A stretch of DNA of 20,705 nucleotides from Micavibrio aeruginosavorus (GTDB lineage Bacteria; Pseudomonadota; Alphaproteobacteria; Micavibrionales; Micavibrionaceae): contig QFOT01000020.1 of the NCBI GenBank assembly GCA_003241285.1, forward strand, positions 1 through 20,705. Direction: 5' to 3'. This document shows, in pieces, positions 14,071 through 20,705 of this stretch. How positions within the stretch are numbered: the stretch's first letter is position 1; every line of letters begins with the position of its first letter. Below the pieces are notes generated by a model that worked only from the letters and a program-made list of their open reading frames with translations, was not told where the DNA came from and made no database searches. A program made the position numbers and the translations under genes.

Positions 14071-14721
14071 TTAAGCAGCCGTGTTGGTAGCAAGCAGCTG
14101 GGTTTCCCAGGCAAAAGCTACACCTGTTGCCCCGCCATGTTCAAGAAGTACATTCGCAAGAGCGCCTGCGGTTTTTTCGCGAGCCCAGTCGCGTTGCCAT
14201 TCAGATAAAACGGCCAGCCATGTAATCGGCACAGCCCCTGCCTCAACCATGCGCCGCACGGCCATATCATGGGTTTCCGCCGAAACGCCACCCGATGCAT
14301 CGGTGACGATAAATACCTCATACCCTTCGCCAAGCGCCTGGATTGTCGGCATCGCCAGGCAGACTTCCGTCCAGAGCGCTGCCAAAATAAGTTGTTTGCG
14401 TCCGCTCTTTTTTACAATGTCTGTGACATTCGGATCTTGCCATGTGTTGATCCAGGTGCGGTTAATTGGTTTTTGTTCCGGAAAAACATCCTGAAGCCCC
14501 TTGATAATATAACCGCCGCGCTCCTCAAGCACTGTAGTCAGGATTGTCGGTACATCAAAAATTTTTGCGCCTTTAGCAAGTCCCACGACATTGTTGATAA
14601 TCATCGTTGGCTCGTGACTGTTCAGGTTGGTAAACTGAAATGGCTGATGATCGATCAGAACGAGAATGCTGTCTTCGGGACGCAGCAGGGCGTCGAGGCC
14701 GTTCTTCGAATTTTTAGTCAT
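14071..14721 (-). CDS. YcaC-type isochorismatase-fold hydrolase
   Basis: A cysteine hydrolase of the isochorismatase superfamily, closest by motif to the YcaC-like group, whose physiological substrates are uncertain. The start at 14721 is chosen for its AGGAGA ribosome site; the longer frame up to 14832 has no such site and a low-complexity lead. In the 216-residue product the general base lies in LVLIDHQPFQF (Asp), and the nucleophilic cysteine in AALWTEVCLAMP. Downstream is the family stretch VTDASGGVSAETHD. At the place where I expect the third catalytic residue the sequence reads PINRTWINTW, with Arg rather than Lys; this may be normal for the subgroup. Probably cotranscribed with pirin and divergent from the HxlR gene, which may control it. 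Confidence 0.9.
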   Translation of the reverse strand: MTKNSKNGLDALLRPEDSILVLIDHQPFQFTNLNSHEPTMIINNVVGLAKGAKIFDVPTILTTVLEERGGYIIKGLQDVFPEQKPINRTWINTWQDPNVTDIVKKSGRKQLILAALWTEVCLAMPTIQALGEGYEVFIVTDASGGVSAETHDMAVRRMVEAGAVPITWLAVLSEWQRDWAREKTAGALANVLLEHGGATGVAFAWETQLLATNTAA

Positions 14722-14792
14722 GGCATCTCCTTTGGTTAGGTTGGATATTGAAATAATTAAAAAAAGCTTGCGTGAACTATGCCCGGCAGTAA

Positions 14793-14828
14793 GGATAGCT
14801 TGGTTACCGAAGGCTATACTAGGTATCC
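14793..14828. promoter_or_regulatory. Candidate operator/promoter between hydrolase and HxlR genes
   Basis: The 149-base divergent gap contains an imperfect dyad: GGATA (14793-14797) matched by TATCC (14824-14828), with the palindrome GGTTACC (14802-14808) and a -10-like TATACT (14815-14820) inside. Divergent placement fits autoregulation and control of the hydrolase/pirin pair by HxlR. No -35 box at normal spacing was found, so the promoter part is weak. Confidence 0.35.
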
Positions 14829-14870
14829 GCATCTATCGTGCAAGAAGGCACATTCTAATAACAAAGGAAC

Positions 14871-15257
14871 ATGCATGTGACCCATAATATTCCCGACACA
14901 GACACCAGCGAATGCAAAACCATTCAGGAAATTTTAGGCCGCGTTGGTGACAAATGGAGCGTATTAATCGTGATGAAACTTGCCGAGTCCCCTCATCGCT
15001 TTAACGAGTTGAAGAGAGTCATCACGGGCATTTCACAAAGGATGCTGACATTTACACTGCGCGGACTTGAGCGGGAAGGCCTGATCGAACGCACGGTTTA
15101 CGACACTGTCCCACCAAGCGTTGAATATACACTTACCGAACTTGGCCTATCTATCAAGGAGCCCGTGATCATGCTGGGAATGTGGGCGGTTAAAAATCAA
15201 CATTTAATCCAGCATGCCAGGGAGAATTTCGACAAGCGGGATAAATCCAGAAAATAA
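14871..15257 (+). CDS. HxlR-family winged-helix transcriptional regulator
   Basis: A 128-residue DNA-binding protein. The HxlR signature is clear: CKTIQEILGRVGDKWSVLIV, then RFNELKRVITGISQRMLTFTLRGLEREGLIERTVY (helix-turn-helix and recognition helix) and the wing PPSVEYTLTELG, ending in a dimerisation helix. The cysteine C15 just before the first helix matches the position of the thiol sensor in several HxlR proteins that respond to quinones or other electrophiles. AAAGGA lies before the ATG; a GTG two codons later (14877) has better spacing and is a possible alternative start. It is divergent from the hydrolase/pirin pair, its most likely target. Electrophile sensing is inferred from the family. 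Confidence 0.92.
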   Translation: MHVTHNIPDTDTSECKTIQEILGRVGDKWSVLIVMKLAESPHRFNELKRVITGISQRMLTFTLRGLEREGLIERTVYDTVPPSVEYTLTELGLSIKEPVIMLGMWAVKNQHLIQHARENFDKRDKSRK

Positions 15258-15265
15258 ATGATGCC

Positions 15266-15287
15266 AATAGCGACCTCCTTCGCTATT
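15266..15287 (-). terminator. Hairpin across the glmS stop codon (weak terminator candidate)
   Basis: AATAGCG (15266-15272) and CGCTATT (15281-15287) form a perfect seven-base stem with an eight-base loop in the 25-base gap between the convergent HxlR and glmS genes, reaching into the last glmS codons. On the glmS strand it is followed by CATCATTTATTTTC, only a loose T-rich tail, so termination may be inefficient. The loop reads AAGGAGGT on that strand. Confidence 0.4.
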
Positions 15288-17109
15288 CCACCGTGACGGA
15301 TTTAGCGAGGTTACGCGGCTGATCGACATCCGTGCCCTTCGCAACCGCGACATGATAGGCCAGAAGCTGTACCGGAATCGCATACAGGATTGGCGCGACA
15401 AAGGGATGAACATCACCCATCGTGACGGTCCATTTGCAGATCTTGGATAATTTATCGTTTCCGGCCTTATCGCTGAACAGGAGGACTTTTCCGCCCCTTG
15501 CGACCGTTTCCTGGACATTGGACGCCGTTTTTTCGAATAAAGGATCGGATGGCGCGATCACCACGACCGGAACCGATTCATCGATCAAGGCGATAGGACC
15601 GTGCTTCATCTCACCCGACGCGTAACCTTCGGCATGGATATAGGAAATTTCTTTCAGTTTCAGTGCGCCTTCCAGTGCCAGCGGATAGAGGCTGCCGCGC
15701 CCGAGATAGAGAACGTCGCGGGCATTGGCGATATCGGCGGCAATCTCGCGAATTTCGTTATCATGGGAGAGGATGCTGGCGGCAACTTGCGGGATATGGC
15801 GCAGCGCATAGCCGTAATCGGCGGCCTGCGCGGCATTGATCGCACCTTTGGCGGAGGCGAGCGCCAGCGCCAGACAGGCCAGCGTCGAAAGCTGGGTTGT
15901 GAAAGCCTTGGTCGAGGCGACACCGATTTCAGGGCCAGCCAGCGTATGCAGGCAGATATGGGATTCGCGCTCGATCGTGCTCTCAATCGTGTTGACGATG
16001 GACAGGCACATCTGGCGTTCGCGCTTGCAGTAGCGGAGAGCTTCCAGCGTATCGAGCGTTTCGCCACTTTGCGATACGAAGATCGCCATGCCGTCACGCG
16101 GCATCGGCGCCTCGCGATAACGAAATTCCGACGCGACATCGATCTCGCATGGGACGCGGGCGATAGTTTCGAACCAGTATTTGGCAACCATGCAGGCATA
16201 GAACGCCGTGCCGCAGGCGATCAGGGTCAGGCGCGGCGCGCGCAGCATCGCTTCCAAGAGTTCATCCGAGATATGCACCTGATTGGTCGATGGATTGATA
16301 AAGGAGTTAAGCGTATCGGCGATCACCGATGGCTGCTCGTAAATTTCCTTCAGCATATAGTGGCGGTATTCGCCCTTGCCTGCGGTATTGCCGCTTTGGG
16401 CGGTCAAGCGGATCGGGCGCTCAACCGGCTTTTTCTGCGCGTTGTAAATCTTCGCGTTATCATTGGTGACGATCAAGCGGTCACCGTCTTCCAAAAAGGA
16501 AATGCGGCGGGTAAAGGGAGCCAGCGCATAAGAATCAGAAGCGATAAACATCTCCCCTTCGCCGTAACCGACAGCGAGCGGCGTGCCTTGGCGCATCGCC
16601 ACCAGCAAATTGGTTTCACCAAGGAAAAGCACCACAACGGCATACGCGCCCTGCAAACGGTCGAAAGCCTTATTCGCCGCATCGATAGGCTTAGATCCCT
16701 GGACGAGATAATGATCGATCAGATGCGCAATAACTTCGGTATCGGTATCGCTTTCGAAGCGAACCTGATGCGCCAGTAATTCTTCTTTCAGCTCCGCATA
16801 GTTTTCGATGATGCCGTTATGAACGACGGCAACGCGCGCCGTCGCATGCGGGTGCGCGTTATTCTCTGTCGGCTCGCCATGCGTCGCCCATCTTGTATGG
16901 CCGATCCCGATATGGCCGGCAAGAGGCTGCGCCTCAAGCGCAGTTTCAAGATTGACCAGCTTGCCTTTCGCGCGGCGACGCTCCATGACGCCATCATGCA
17001 GCGTCGCAATACCGGCAGAATCATAGCCGCGATATTCAAGGCGTTTTAAACCTTCCACCAGCATCGGCGATACATCTTTATTCGATATAATTCCAACTAT
17101 TCCGCACAT
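15283..17109 (-). CDS. glmS: Glutamine--fructose-6-phosphate aminotransferase GlmS
   Basis: Makes glucosamine-6-phosphate from fructose-6-phosphate and glutamine, the entry step to UDP-GlcNAc for peptidoglycan and lipopolysaccharide. The 608-residue product begins MCGIVGI, so the catalytic N-terminal cysteine is exposed after Met removal. The glutaminase domain fills about 1-240 (GHTRWATHGEPTENNAHPH). Two SIS sugar-isomerase domains follow, with TLIACGTAFYAC, FVSQSGETLDTLEALRYCK and EGYASGEMKHGPIALI. The C-terminus ends in the usual AKSVTVE. Its ATG lies 13 bases inside the preceding small gene. The last 63 coding bases occur a second time downstream, so the present tail may be of foreign origin. 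No glmS ribozyme is seen, as expected for a proteobacterium. Confidence 0.96.
   Translation of the reverse strand: MCGIVGIISNKDVSPMLVEGLKRLEYRGYDSAGIATLHDGVMERRRAKGKLVNLETALEAQPLAGHIGIGHTRWATHGEPTENNAHPHATARVAVVHNGIIENYAELKEELLAHQVRFESDTDTEVIAHLIDHYLVQGSKPIDAANKAFDRLQGAYAVVVLFLGETNLLVAMRQGTPLAVGYGEGEMFIASDSYALAPFTRRISFLEDGDRLIVTNDNAKIYNAQKKPVERPIRLTAQSGNTAGKGEYRHYMLKEIYEQPSVIADTLNSFINPSTNQVHISDELLEAMLRAPRLTLIACGTAFYACMVAKYWFETIARVPCEIDVASEFRYREAPMPRDGMAIFVSQSGETLDTLEALRYCKRERQMCLSIVNTIESTIERESHICLHTLAGPEIGVASTKAFTTQLSTLACLALALASAKGAINAAQAADYGYALRHIPQVAASILSHDNEIREIAADIANARDVLYLGRGSLYPLALEGALKLKEISYIHAEGYASGEMKHGPIALIDESVPVVVIAPSDPLFEKTASNVQETVARGGKVLLFSDKAGNDKLSKICKWTVTMGDVHPFVAPILYAIPVQLLAYHVAVAKGTDVDQPRNLAKSVTVE
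15284..15348. repeat. Direct repeat: glmS-tail copy within intact glmS
   Basis: This is the in-gene partner of the detached tail at 13067-13132, in the same orientation. Including two bases of the stop codon, 65 positions align and five differ. Similarity ends sharply at both sides: on the left directly after the stop codon and on the right at the Ala codon before AKGTDVDQPRN is reached, leaving no flanking homology. Confidence 0.9.
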
Positions 17110-17576
17110 TTTAATATCCTTCCATGAAAATTAGCTGCATGACTCCATTCAGCGTTTTTACATTCCTTAAGTTTGTATTTTTGTGACAAGCTTTGCCATT
17201 CGCTCTCAGTCAGACCTGAACACGTTGGCAAGAAGCGATACTTGTCACCTTGTTTTTTTAAAATCACTTCAAGCAAAGCTCCATTTTTAGGAGCAGGCAC
17301 ATCACAATTGTTTTTTTCATGAGTTTGAATGGATATTTTTTGAGCTTTCGGCTTTATGTTCGCGTAAGGCAAGATAAATTCAAATGTTCCAGCCCAATCG
17401 AAAGGCCAACCATTTTTCTCAATCTCCGAAGCTCTGACCAGACCAATAAAGCCACCATTTTTAATAACTTGATCTATCTCACTAAATCTTGACGATTGAC
17501 CCAGATCAGCACAACGACACGCGTACGCTAAGGGAGCAGGAATAATAAACAAGATAACCAAAATAAAAAGCTTCAT
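17097..17576 (-). CDS. Exported Cys-rich small protein with mature CxC N-terminus (TIMP/NTR-like?)
   Basis: A 159-residue protein with a Sec signal peptide: MKLF, a hydrophobic core ILVILFIIP, then the cleavage motif AYA before C20. The lipobox rule is not met (Ala and Tyr at -3 and -2), so signal peptidase I is favoured. The mature protein would start CRCADLG, the CxC beginning typical of TIMP/netrin-like modules in secreted proteins. Six cysteines (20, 22 and four later, in KNNCDVP, LPTCSGL, LKECKNA and at the end ILKCAE) could form three disulfides. The gene is visibly more A/T-rich than glmU and glmS. It is locked between them: its ATG overlaps the glmU stop (ATGA) and its end overlaps the glmS start by 13 bases. 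The fold assignment is tentative; the coding call and export are better supported. Confidence 0.75.
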   Translation of the reverse strand: MKLFILVILFIIPAPLAYACRCADLGQSSRFSEIDQVIKNGGFIGLVRASEIEKNGWPFDWAGTFEFILPYANIKPKAQKISIQTHEKNNCDVPAPKNGALLEVILKKQGDKYRFLPTCSGLTESEWQSLSQKYKLKECKNAEWSHAANFHGRILKCAE

Positions 17577-18952
17577 TCTGTTTTCATTCTGCCTTTGCCC
17601 TTACCCGCCATGACAATTGTTTTGGCGCGGCCGATAACGAGATCATCCGCTGCGACGTCTTTTGTCAGCGTCGAACCGGCGGCAATATAAGCGCCATCGG
17701 CAATATTGATCGGCGCGACGAGAGATGAATTCGATCCCACCATGACGTTTTTGCCGATAATGGTTTTGCTCTTTTTCAGCCCGTCATAATTGACGGTAAT
17801 CGCGCCGCAGCCGAAATTGGAATTCTCGCCCAGTTCCGCATCACCAATGTAACCGAGATGATTGGCCTTCGCACCTTTGCCGATTTTTGAATTCTTGATT
17901 TCGACGAAATTGCCGATCCGCGCATCTTCACCGATATCGGAACCCGGGCGCAATCTTGCAAACGGCCCGATAACCGCACCGGATTTGACGCGCGCGCCTT
18001 CCAGATGGGAAAAACTGCGTATCTCGACATTATCCTCGATCTCGACATTTTCGCCGAAAACGCAATTCGCGCCGATGATTGTGTCACGCCCGATTTTCGT
18101 ATCATGCGCGAAATAAATCGTGTTCGGGTCCTGAAGCGTCACGCCGTCACCCATCATCGTGAGGCGTTTTCTGTGCTGCCAGATCATTTCGACTTCGGCG
18201 AGCTGGGCGCGGGAATTAACACCTTTTAGTTCATGGAAATCGCCGCGAATGACGCCGGTCGATAATCCGTCTTCGTCGAGAATTTTCGGAAGGTCGACGA
18301 GATAGAACTCGCCTTGCGCGTTTTTATTTTTAATGCGGCCCAGCGCCTCTTCCAGACCGTCACCTTCCAGCAGCATCGTGCCGCTATTGCACAGGCGCAC
18401 CAGTTTCTCGTCTTCGCTGGCATCAGCATCTTCGACGATTCTAGCCAGCGTGCCGTCCGGATTTTGGAAGATACGGCCATAGCCTTTCGGATCGGGCGCA
18501 GCGAAAGCCAGCACGGTCGCCCCGAAGCCTTTTCCTTTTCGATGATGCTCCACCACCATCTTTAAAGTATCTGAACTGATAAGCGGCACGTCGCCGAAGA
18601 GAACCAATATTTGGCCTTTGAAATCCTCCAAATGGCTCATGGCGGCTTTCATCGCATCGCCGGTACCTTTTTGCATTTTCTGGATCGCGATCTGGTGCGG
18701 CGCGACGGCTTTGGCGACGTCGTCCATGCCATCCGACAAAACCACGATAATCTTTTTTGGCTTGAGGCTCTCCGCCGCTTTGACGATATGCGAGATCATC
18801 GGCAGGCCGGCGATCTTGTGCAGGACTTTCGGCGTTCGCGATTTCATGCGCGTACCTTTGCCCGCCGCGAGAATCACAACCGCGATCTCAGATGCGGGCT
18901 GGATTTTTCTCGAAGGCGAGGATGATTTTGATTTGGAAATAGCTGAACTCAT
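17573..18952 (-). CDS. glmU: Bifunctional GlcNAc-1-P uridyltransferase / GlcN-1-P acetyltransferase GlmU
   Basis: Performs the last two steps to UDP-GlcNAc: acetylation of glucosamine-1-phosphate and transfer of UMP. The 459-residue protein has the nucleotidyltransferase signature VVILAAGKGTRMKSRTPKV (25-43) and a C-terminal left-handed beta-helix acetyltransferase domain from about 265. Visible there are the conserved KANHLGYIGDAELG with the catalytic histidine and FGCGAITVNYDG. The N-terminus has about 20 additional Ser/Lys-rich residues before the fold compared with E. coli; no better start codon exists between, and no ribosome site is evident. It forms a coupled operon with the small exported protein and glmS, so the first and last enzymes of the pathway are made together. 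Confidence 0.96.
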   Translation of the reverse strand: MSSAISKSKSSSPSRKIQPASEIAVVILAAGKGTRMKSRTPKVLHKIAGLPMISHIVKAAESLKPKKIIVVLSDGMDDVAKAVAPHQIAIQKMQKGTGDAMKAAMSHLEDFKGQILVLFGDVPLISSDTLKMVVEHHRKGKGFGATVLAFAAPDPKGYGRIFQNPDGTLARIVEDADASEDEKLVRLCNSGTMLLEGDGLEEALGRIKNKNAQGEFYLVDLPKILDEDGLSTGVIRGDFHELKGVNSRAQLAEVEMIWQHRKRLTMMGDGVTLQDPNTIYFAHDTKIGRDTIIGANCVFGENVEIEDNVEIRSFSHLEGARVKSGAVIGPFARLRPGSDIGEDARIGNFVEIKNSKIGKGAKANHLGYIGDAELGENSNFGCGAITVNYDGLKKSKTIIGKNVMVGSNSSLVAPINIADGAYIAAGSTLTKDVAADDLVIGRAKTIVMAGKGKGRMKTE

Positions 18953-19017
18953 TTGCGCTAACTTTGCCCGACAGTGTCAAAGGCTCAAGTCACATGATAT
19001 TTCACTCAATTGCAACG

Positions 19018-19039
19018 CAAAAACGCCTATTTTACAGGC
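19018..19039 (-). terminator. Candidate intrinsic terminator after the DUF3108 gene
   Basis: On the minus strand GCCTGT, AAA and ATAGGC form a six-base stem (one G-T pair) overlapping the TAG stop, followed by GTTTTTGC. The stem is short but the T-run is in place. It would separate the DUF3108 gene from glmU, 74 bases downstream. Confidence 0.4.
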
Positions 19040-19836
19040 TTTTCCTCAAAAGACGTCAGATGCGCGATAAAGGTGCCGAGGTCTGTTTTAATAACGGTAC
19101 GCACCGGCGCGTAAACTGGTTTTTCGGTTTTCGATAAATTGGCAAAATAGATTATCGGCATCTGCCCGCTTTTCTTCGCCTGATTCTGGATTTTCATCCA
19201 GCCTCGCGGTTTTTTATGCCATTTCCCGCCTTCCGGCTTCACTTCAAAAGCGCATCCAATCGCCTCGCCGGAGAACGAGCTGTATTTATTTGGCACCAGA
19301 ATTTCTTTTTTCCCGTTTTTGAAAATAAGGCGATAGCTGCGCTCGGAATCGAACACCAATGGCTCTGCCTCACAACCCTTACCTACACCTACCTGATCGA
19401 TCAGGCTGAATATGGCGGTCAGGACATCCATCGTATCCTTATATATAGCCGGATCAAGATCGGTCAGCGTTTCATCCTTGCCGTTGACGACTTGGTTGAA
19501 ACTGACCAGCGCCCCGTTTTTATCGTAACTATAGGTATTGATCTCATGCTTTTTGCGGGTCGTTGTGTCCGCCTTATGGCTTATGGGGAGCTTTTTACCC
19601 TTTAAAACCTGCCCTTTTGTGTTCAAAGTCGCATGCCATGGCACTATTTTACTGAGTATGCCGTATGTTTCAGACGCGATCGAAACAGCATACTCTTTCG
19701 GCCCCGCCTGATAATCGAAGCGCGCCTGCAGCGCATGAATGCCCCCGGCATAAACATCATATTTAGCCGCATAGTTTTCGGCCAAAGCCGGAGAAACCGG
19801 CAAGCATGCCAAGCAGATTAAGAACATACTTCGCAA
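19027..19836 (-). CDS. DUF3108-domain exported protein
   Basis: A protein of about 269 residues with a signal peptide (MFLICLACLPVSPALA) and then a single DUF3108 domain beginning ENYAAKYDVYAGG, with the family-like stretches YGILSKIVPWHATLNTKG, DLDPAIYKDTMDVLTAIF and VYAPVRTVIKTDLGTFIAHL. DUF3108 proteins are predicted periplasmic and have no settled function. The reading frame is open up to 19965, but that extension only translates a double-hairpin repeat, so I exclude it. I chose the TTG at 19836, preceded by AGAGGG at short spacing, since it gives the signal peptide a positive N-terminus; the ATG three codons later (19827) is the alternative. The gene is divergent from dapD and upstream of glmU. 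Confidence 0.85.
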   Translation of the reverse strand: MRSMFLICLACLPVSPALAENYAAKYDVYAGGIHALQARFDYQAGPKEYAVSIASETYGILSKIVPWHATLNTKGQVLKGKKLPISHKADTTTRKKHEINTYSYDKNGALVSFNQVVNGKDETLTDLDPAIYKDTMDVLTAIFSLIDQVGVGKGCEAEPLVFDSERSYRLIFKNGKKEILVPNKYSSFSGEAIGCAFEVKPEGGKWHKKPRGWMKIQNQAKKSGQMPIIYFANLSKTEKPVYAPVRTVIKTDLGTFIAHLTSFEEKPVK

Positions 19837-19851
19837 GGCTACCCTCTTGCT

Positions 19852-19911
19852 TCCCCCGCGAAAGCGGGGGTCTTGTTGCTGTGAAAGCGAAGATTCCCGC
19901 TTTCGCGGGAA
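19852..19911. repeat. Double-hairpin palindromic repeat (REP-like)
   Basis: Two perfect stem-loops face each other: CCCCCGC-GAAA-GCGGGGG (19853-19870) and TTCCCGC-TTTC-GCGGGAA (19894-19911). The cores CCCGCGAAAGCGGG and CCCGCTTTCGCGGG are reverse complements of each other, so the whole unit is an inverted pair with a 23-base spacer. When translated on the minus strand it yields FPRKRESS and DPRFRGG, a pair familiar as spurious N-termini in many bacterial annotations, which identifies a dispersed repeat family. Only this one copy is in the window. Confidence 0.85.
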
Positions 19912-20025
19912 AAGCAGTCGGGATTTCTTAAGGACTTTTGCGACTCTATTTATCATTTGAACCATAATGGCTTGAAAAATTCCCGGGGCAAGGGCAAGGT
20001 CGACAAACAGAATTATGAGGAAAAT

Positions 20026-20705
20026 ATGTCTTTAGAAAAAATCATCGATCAAGCCTTTGAAGACCGCGCCAGTATCTCAACCGAAACATCGGGCGAGATT
20101 CGCGCGGCTGTCGATGCGGCGCTTTCCGGACTTGATAAGGGCGAATTCAGAATCGCCGAGAAAAAAGACGGCTCTTGGATCGTTCATCAATGGCTGAAGA
20201 AAGCGGTTTTATTGTCTTTCCGCCTCAATCCGAACCAACAGCTCAATCACGGCCCCGATAACTCCACCTGGTGGGACAAAGTTCCGGTGAAGACCTCCGG
20301 CTGGAATGACGCAGATTTCTCGAATGCAGGTTTCCGTGCCGTGCCCGGCTCTTTCGCCCGCAAAGGCGCTTACATTGCACCGGGCGTTATCCTGATGCCA
20401 AGCTTCGTCAATATAGGCGCTTATATCGATAGCGGCACGATGGTCGATACATGGGTGACGATCGGTTCCTGCGCGCAGATCGGCAAAGACTGCCATATCT
20501 CGGGCGGCGTTGGCATCGGCGGCGTATTGGAGCCGTTACAAGGCAATCCGGTGATTATCGAGGATAATGTTTTTATCGGCGCACGCAGCGAAGTCGCCGA
20601 AGGCGTCATCGTCGAAACAGGTGCCGTTCTTTCCATGGGCGTCTTTTTAGGAGCTTCCACAAAAATCATCGATCGTGAAACAGGCGAAATTTTCATGGGG
20701 CGCGT
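20026..20705 (+). CDS. dapD: Tetrahydrodipicolinate N-succinyltransferase DapD (3' end beyond window)
   Basis: Transfers succinyl from succinyl-CoA to tetrahydrodipicolinate in the diaminopimelate/lysine pathway, giving precursors of peptidoglycan. I translated 226 codons by hand; the family is about 275-285 residues, so the C-terminus is missing. It begins MSLEKIIDQAFEDRASIS and has an N-terminal helical domain with WIVHQWLKKAVLLSFRL. A left-handed beta-helix with hexapeptide repeats follows: GAYIAPGVILMPSFVNIGAYID, TMVDTWVTIGSCAQIGKDCHISGGVGIGGVLEP and the VFIGARSEVAEG turn. ATGAGGAAAAT just before the ATG supplies the ribosome site. The gene is divergent from the DUF3108 gene. Confidence 0.96.
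   Translation, partial: MSLEKIIDQAFEDRASISTETSGEIRAAVDAALSGLDKGEFRIAEKKDGSWIVHQWLKKAVLLSFRLNPNQQLNHGPDNSTWWDKVPVKTSGWNDADFSNAGFRAVPGSFARKGAYIAPGVILMPSFVNIGAYIDSGTMVDTWVTIGSCAQIGKDCHISGGVGIGGVLEPLQGNPVIIEDNVFIGARSEVAEGVIVETGAVLSMGVFLGASTKIIDRETGEIFMGR

Larger units (their letters stand above)
13133..15283. other. Cassette inserted at the glmS 3' end (pirin, hydrolase, HxlR)
   Basis: This segment lies between the two copies of the glmS tail and contains three genes: pirin and a YcaC-type hydrolase on the minus strand and a divergent HxlR regulator. In related genomes one would expect glmS to be followed directly by what now lies left of 13067. No integrase, transposase, terminal inverted repeat or short target duplication is visible, so the mode of entry is open: site-specific integration with the glmS tail as attachment site and later loss of the integrase, or homologous recombination with foreign DNA. 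The insertion is inferred from the repeat structure. Confidence 0.6.

Noticed and set aside
14722..14832. Longer start for the YcaC-type hydrolase at 14832
   Set aside because: The 37 extra residues cover the divergent promoter region and lack a ribosome site, while the ATG at 14721 has AGGAGA at good distance.
15181..15195. TGTGGGCGG followed by an A-rich stretch, resembling the terminal bases of Tn7, close to glmS
   Set aside because: It codes for the MWAV part of the conserved C-terminal helix of the HxlR regulator, matches only nine consecutive bases from memory of the Tn7 end, and no repeated transposase-binding sites, second end or Tn7 genes are present.
15601..16779. 392-codon plus-strand frame opposite glmS
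   Set aside because: Antisense shadow of glmS caused by codon bias; the peptide is rich in Arg, Gln and His without any domain pattern.

Overview
The window reads as a chromosomal segment of an alphaproteobacterium with moderate base composition. The best lineage marker is the small two-CxxC protein with a long acidic tail at 10356 (TIGR02300-type, a family I know only from Alphaproteobacteria). A DUF3108 exported protein, the succinylase-type lysine gene dapD and a FadN-type beta-oxidation protein agree with this. I cannot fix the order or genus. Gene packing is tight: many neighbours share stop/start bases (ATGA or TAATG), and two convergent pairs have stop codons that touch exactly.

Layout. 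(1) 1-3745, minus strand: a helical protein of unknown function, an acyl-CoA dehydrogenase, an SCP2 lipid carrier, a hotdog thioesterase and panC (running off the left edge) form one probable operon linking acyl-CoA handling to pantothenate/CoA supply. (2) 3807-6582: rlmJ (plus) meets a RimK-type ATP-grasp ligase (minus) end to end, followed by a membrane-anchored protein with a transglutaminase-like Cys-His-Asp set. (3) 6628-10142, minus: thiolase and a FadN-type dehydrogenase/hydratase, the rest of a beta-oxidation spiral. (4) 10356-11641, plus: the acidic-tail protein coupled to prmA. (5) 11642-12987, minus: two tandem paralogous six-helix membrane proteins of a family I do not recognise, sharing an EEISWGQ motif. 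(6) 13067-15283: a cassette of pirin, a YcaC-type isochorismatase-fold hydrolase and a divergent HxlR regulator, bracketed by two copies of the last 21 codons of glmS. (7) 15283-18952, minus: glmU, a small exported Cys-rich protein and glmS in a coupled operon for UDP-GlcNAc supply. (8) 19027-20705: a DUF3108 exported protein with a double-hairpin repeat at its 5' side, and a divergent, incomplete dapD.

The strongest unexpected signal is the duplicated glmS 3' end: 58 of 63 bases agree and all five differences are synonymous third positions, so the two copies diverged while each was under coding selection. This suggests that the pirin/hydrolase/HxlR cassette arrived with, or displaced, a foreign glmS tail. 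No integrase or transposase is visible. The next most interesting items are the tandem EEISWGQ membrane proteins and the small secreted protein with a mature CxC N-terminus inserted between glmU and glmS. I saw no tRNA, rRNA, CRISPR array, insertion sequence or replication origin, and no gene-free stretch longer than 300 bases.
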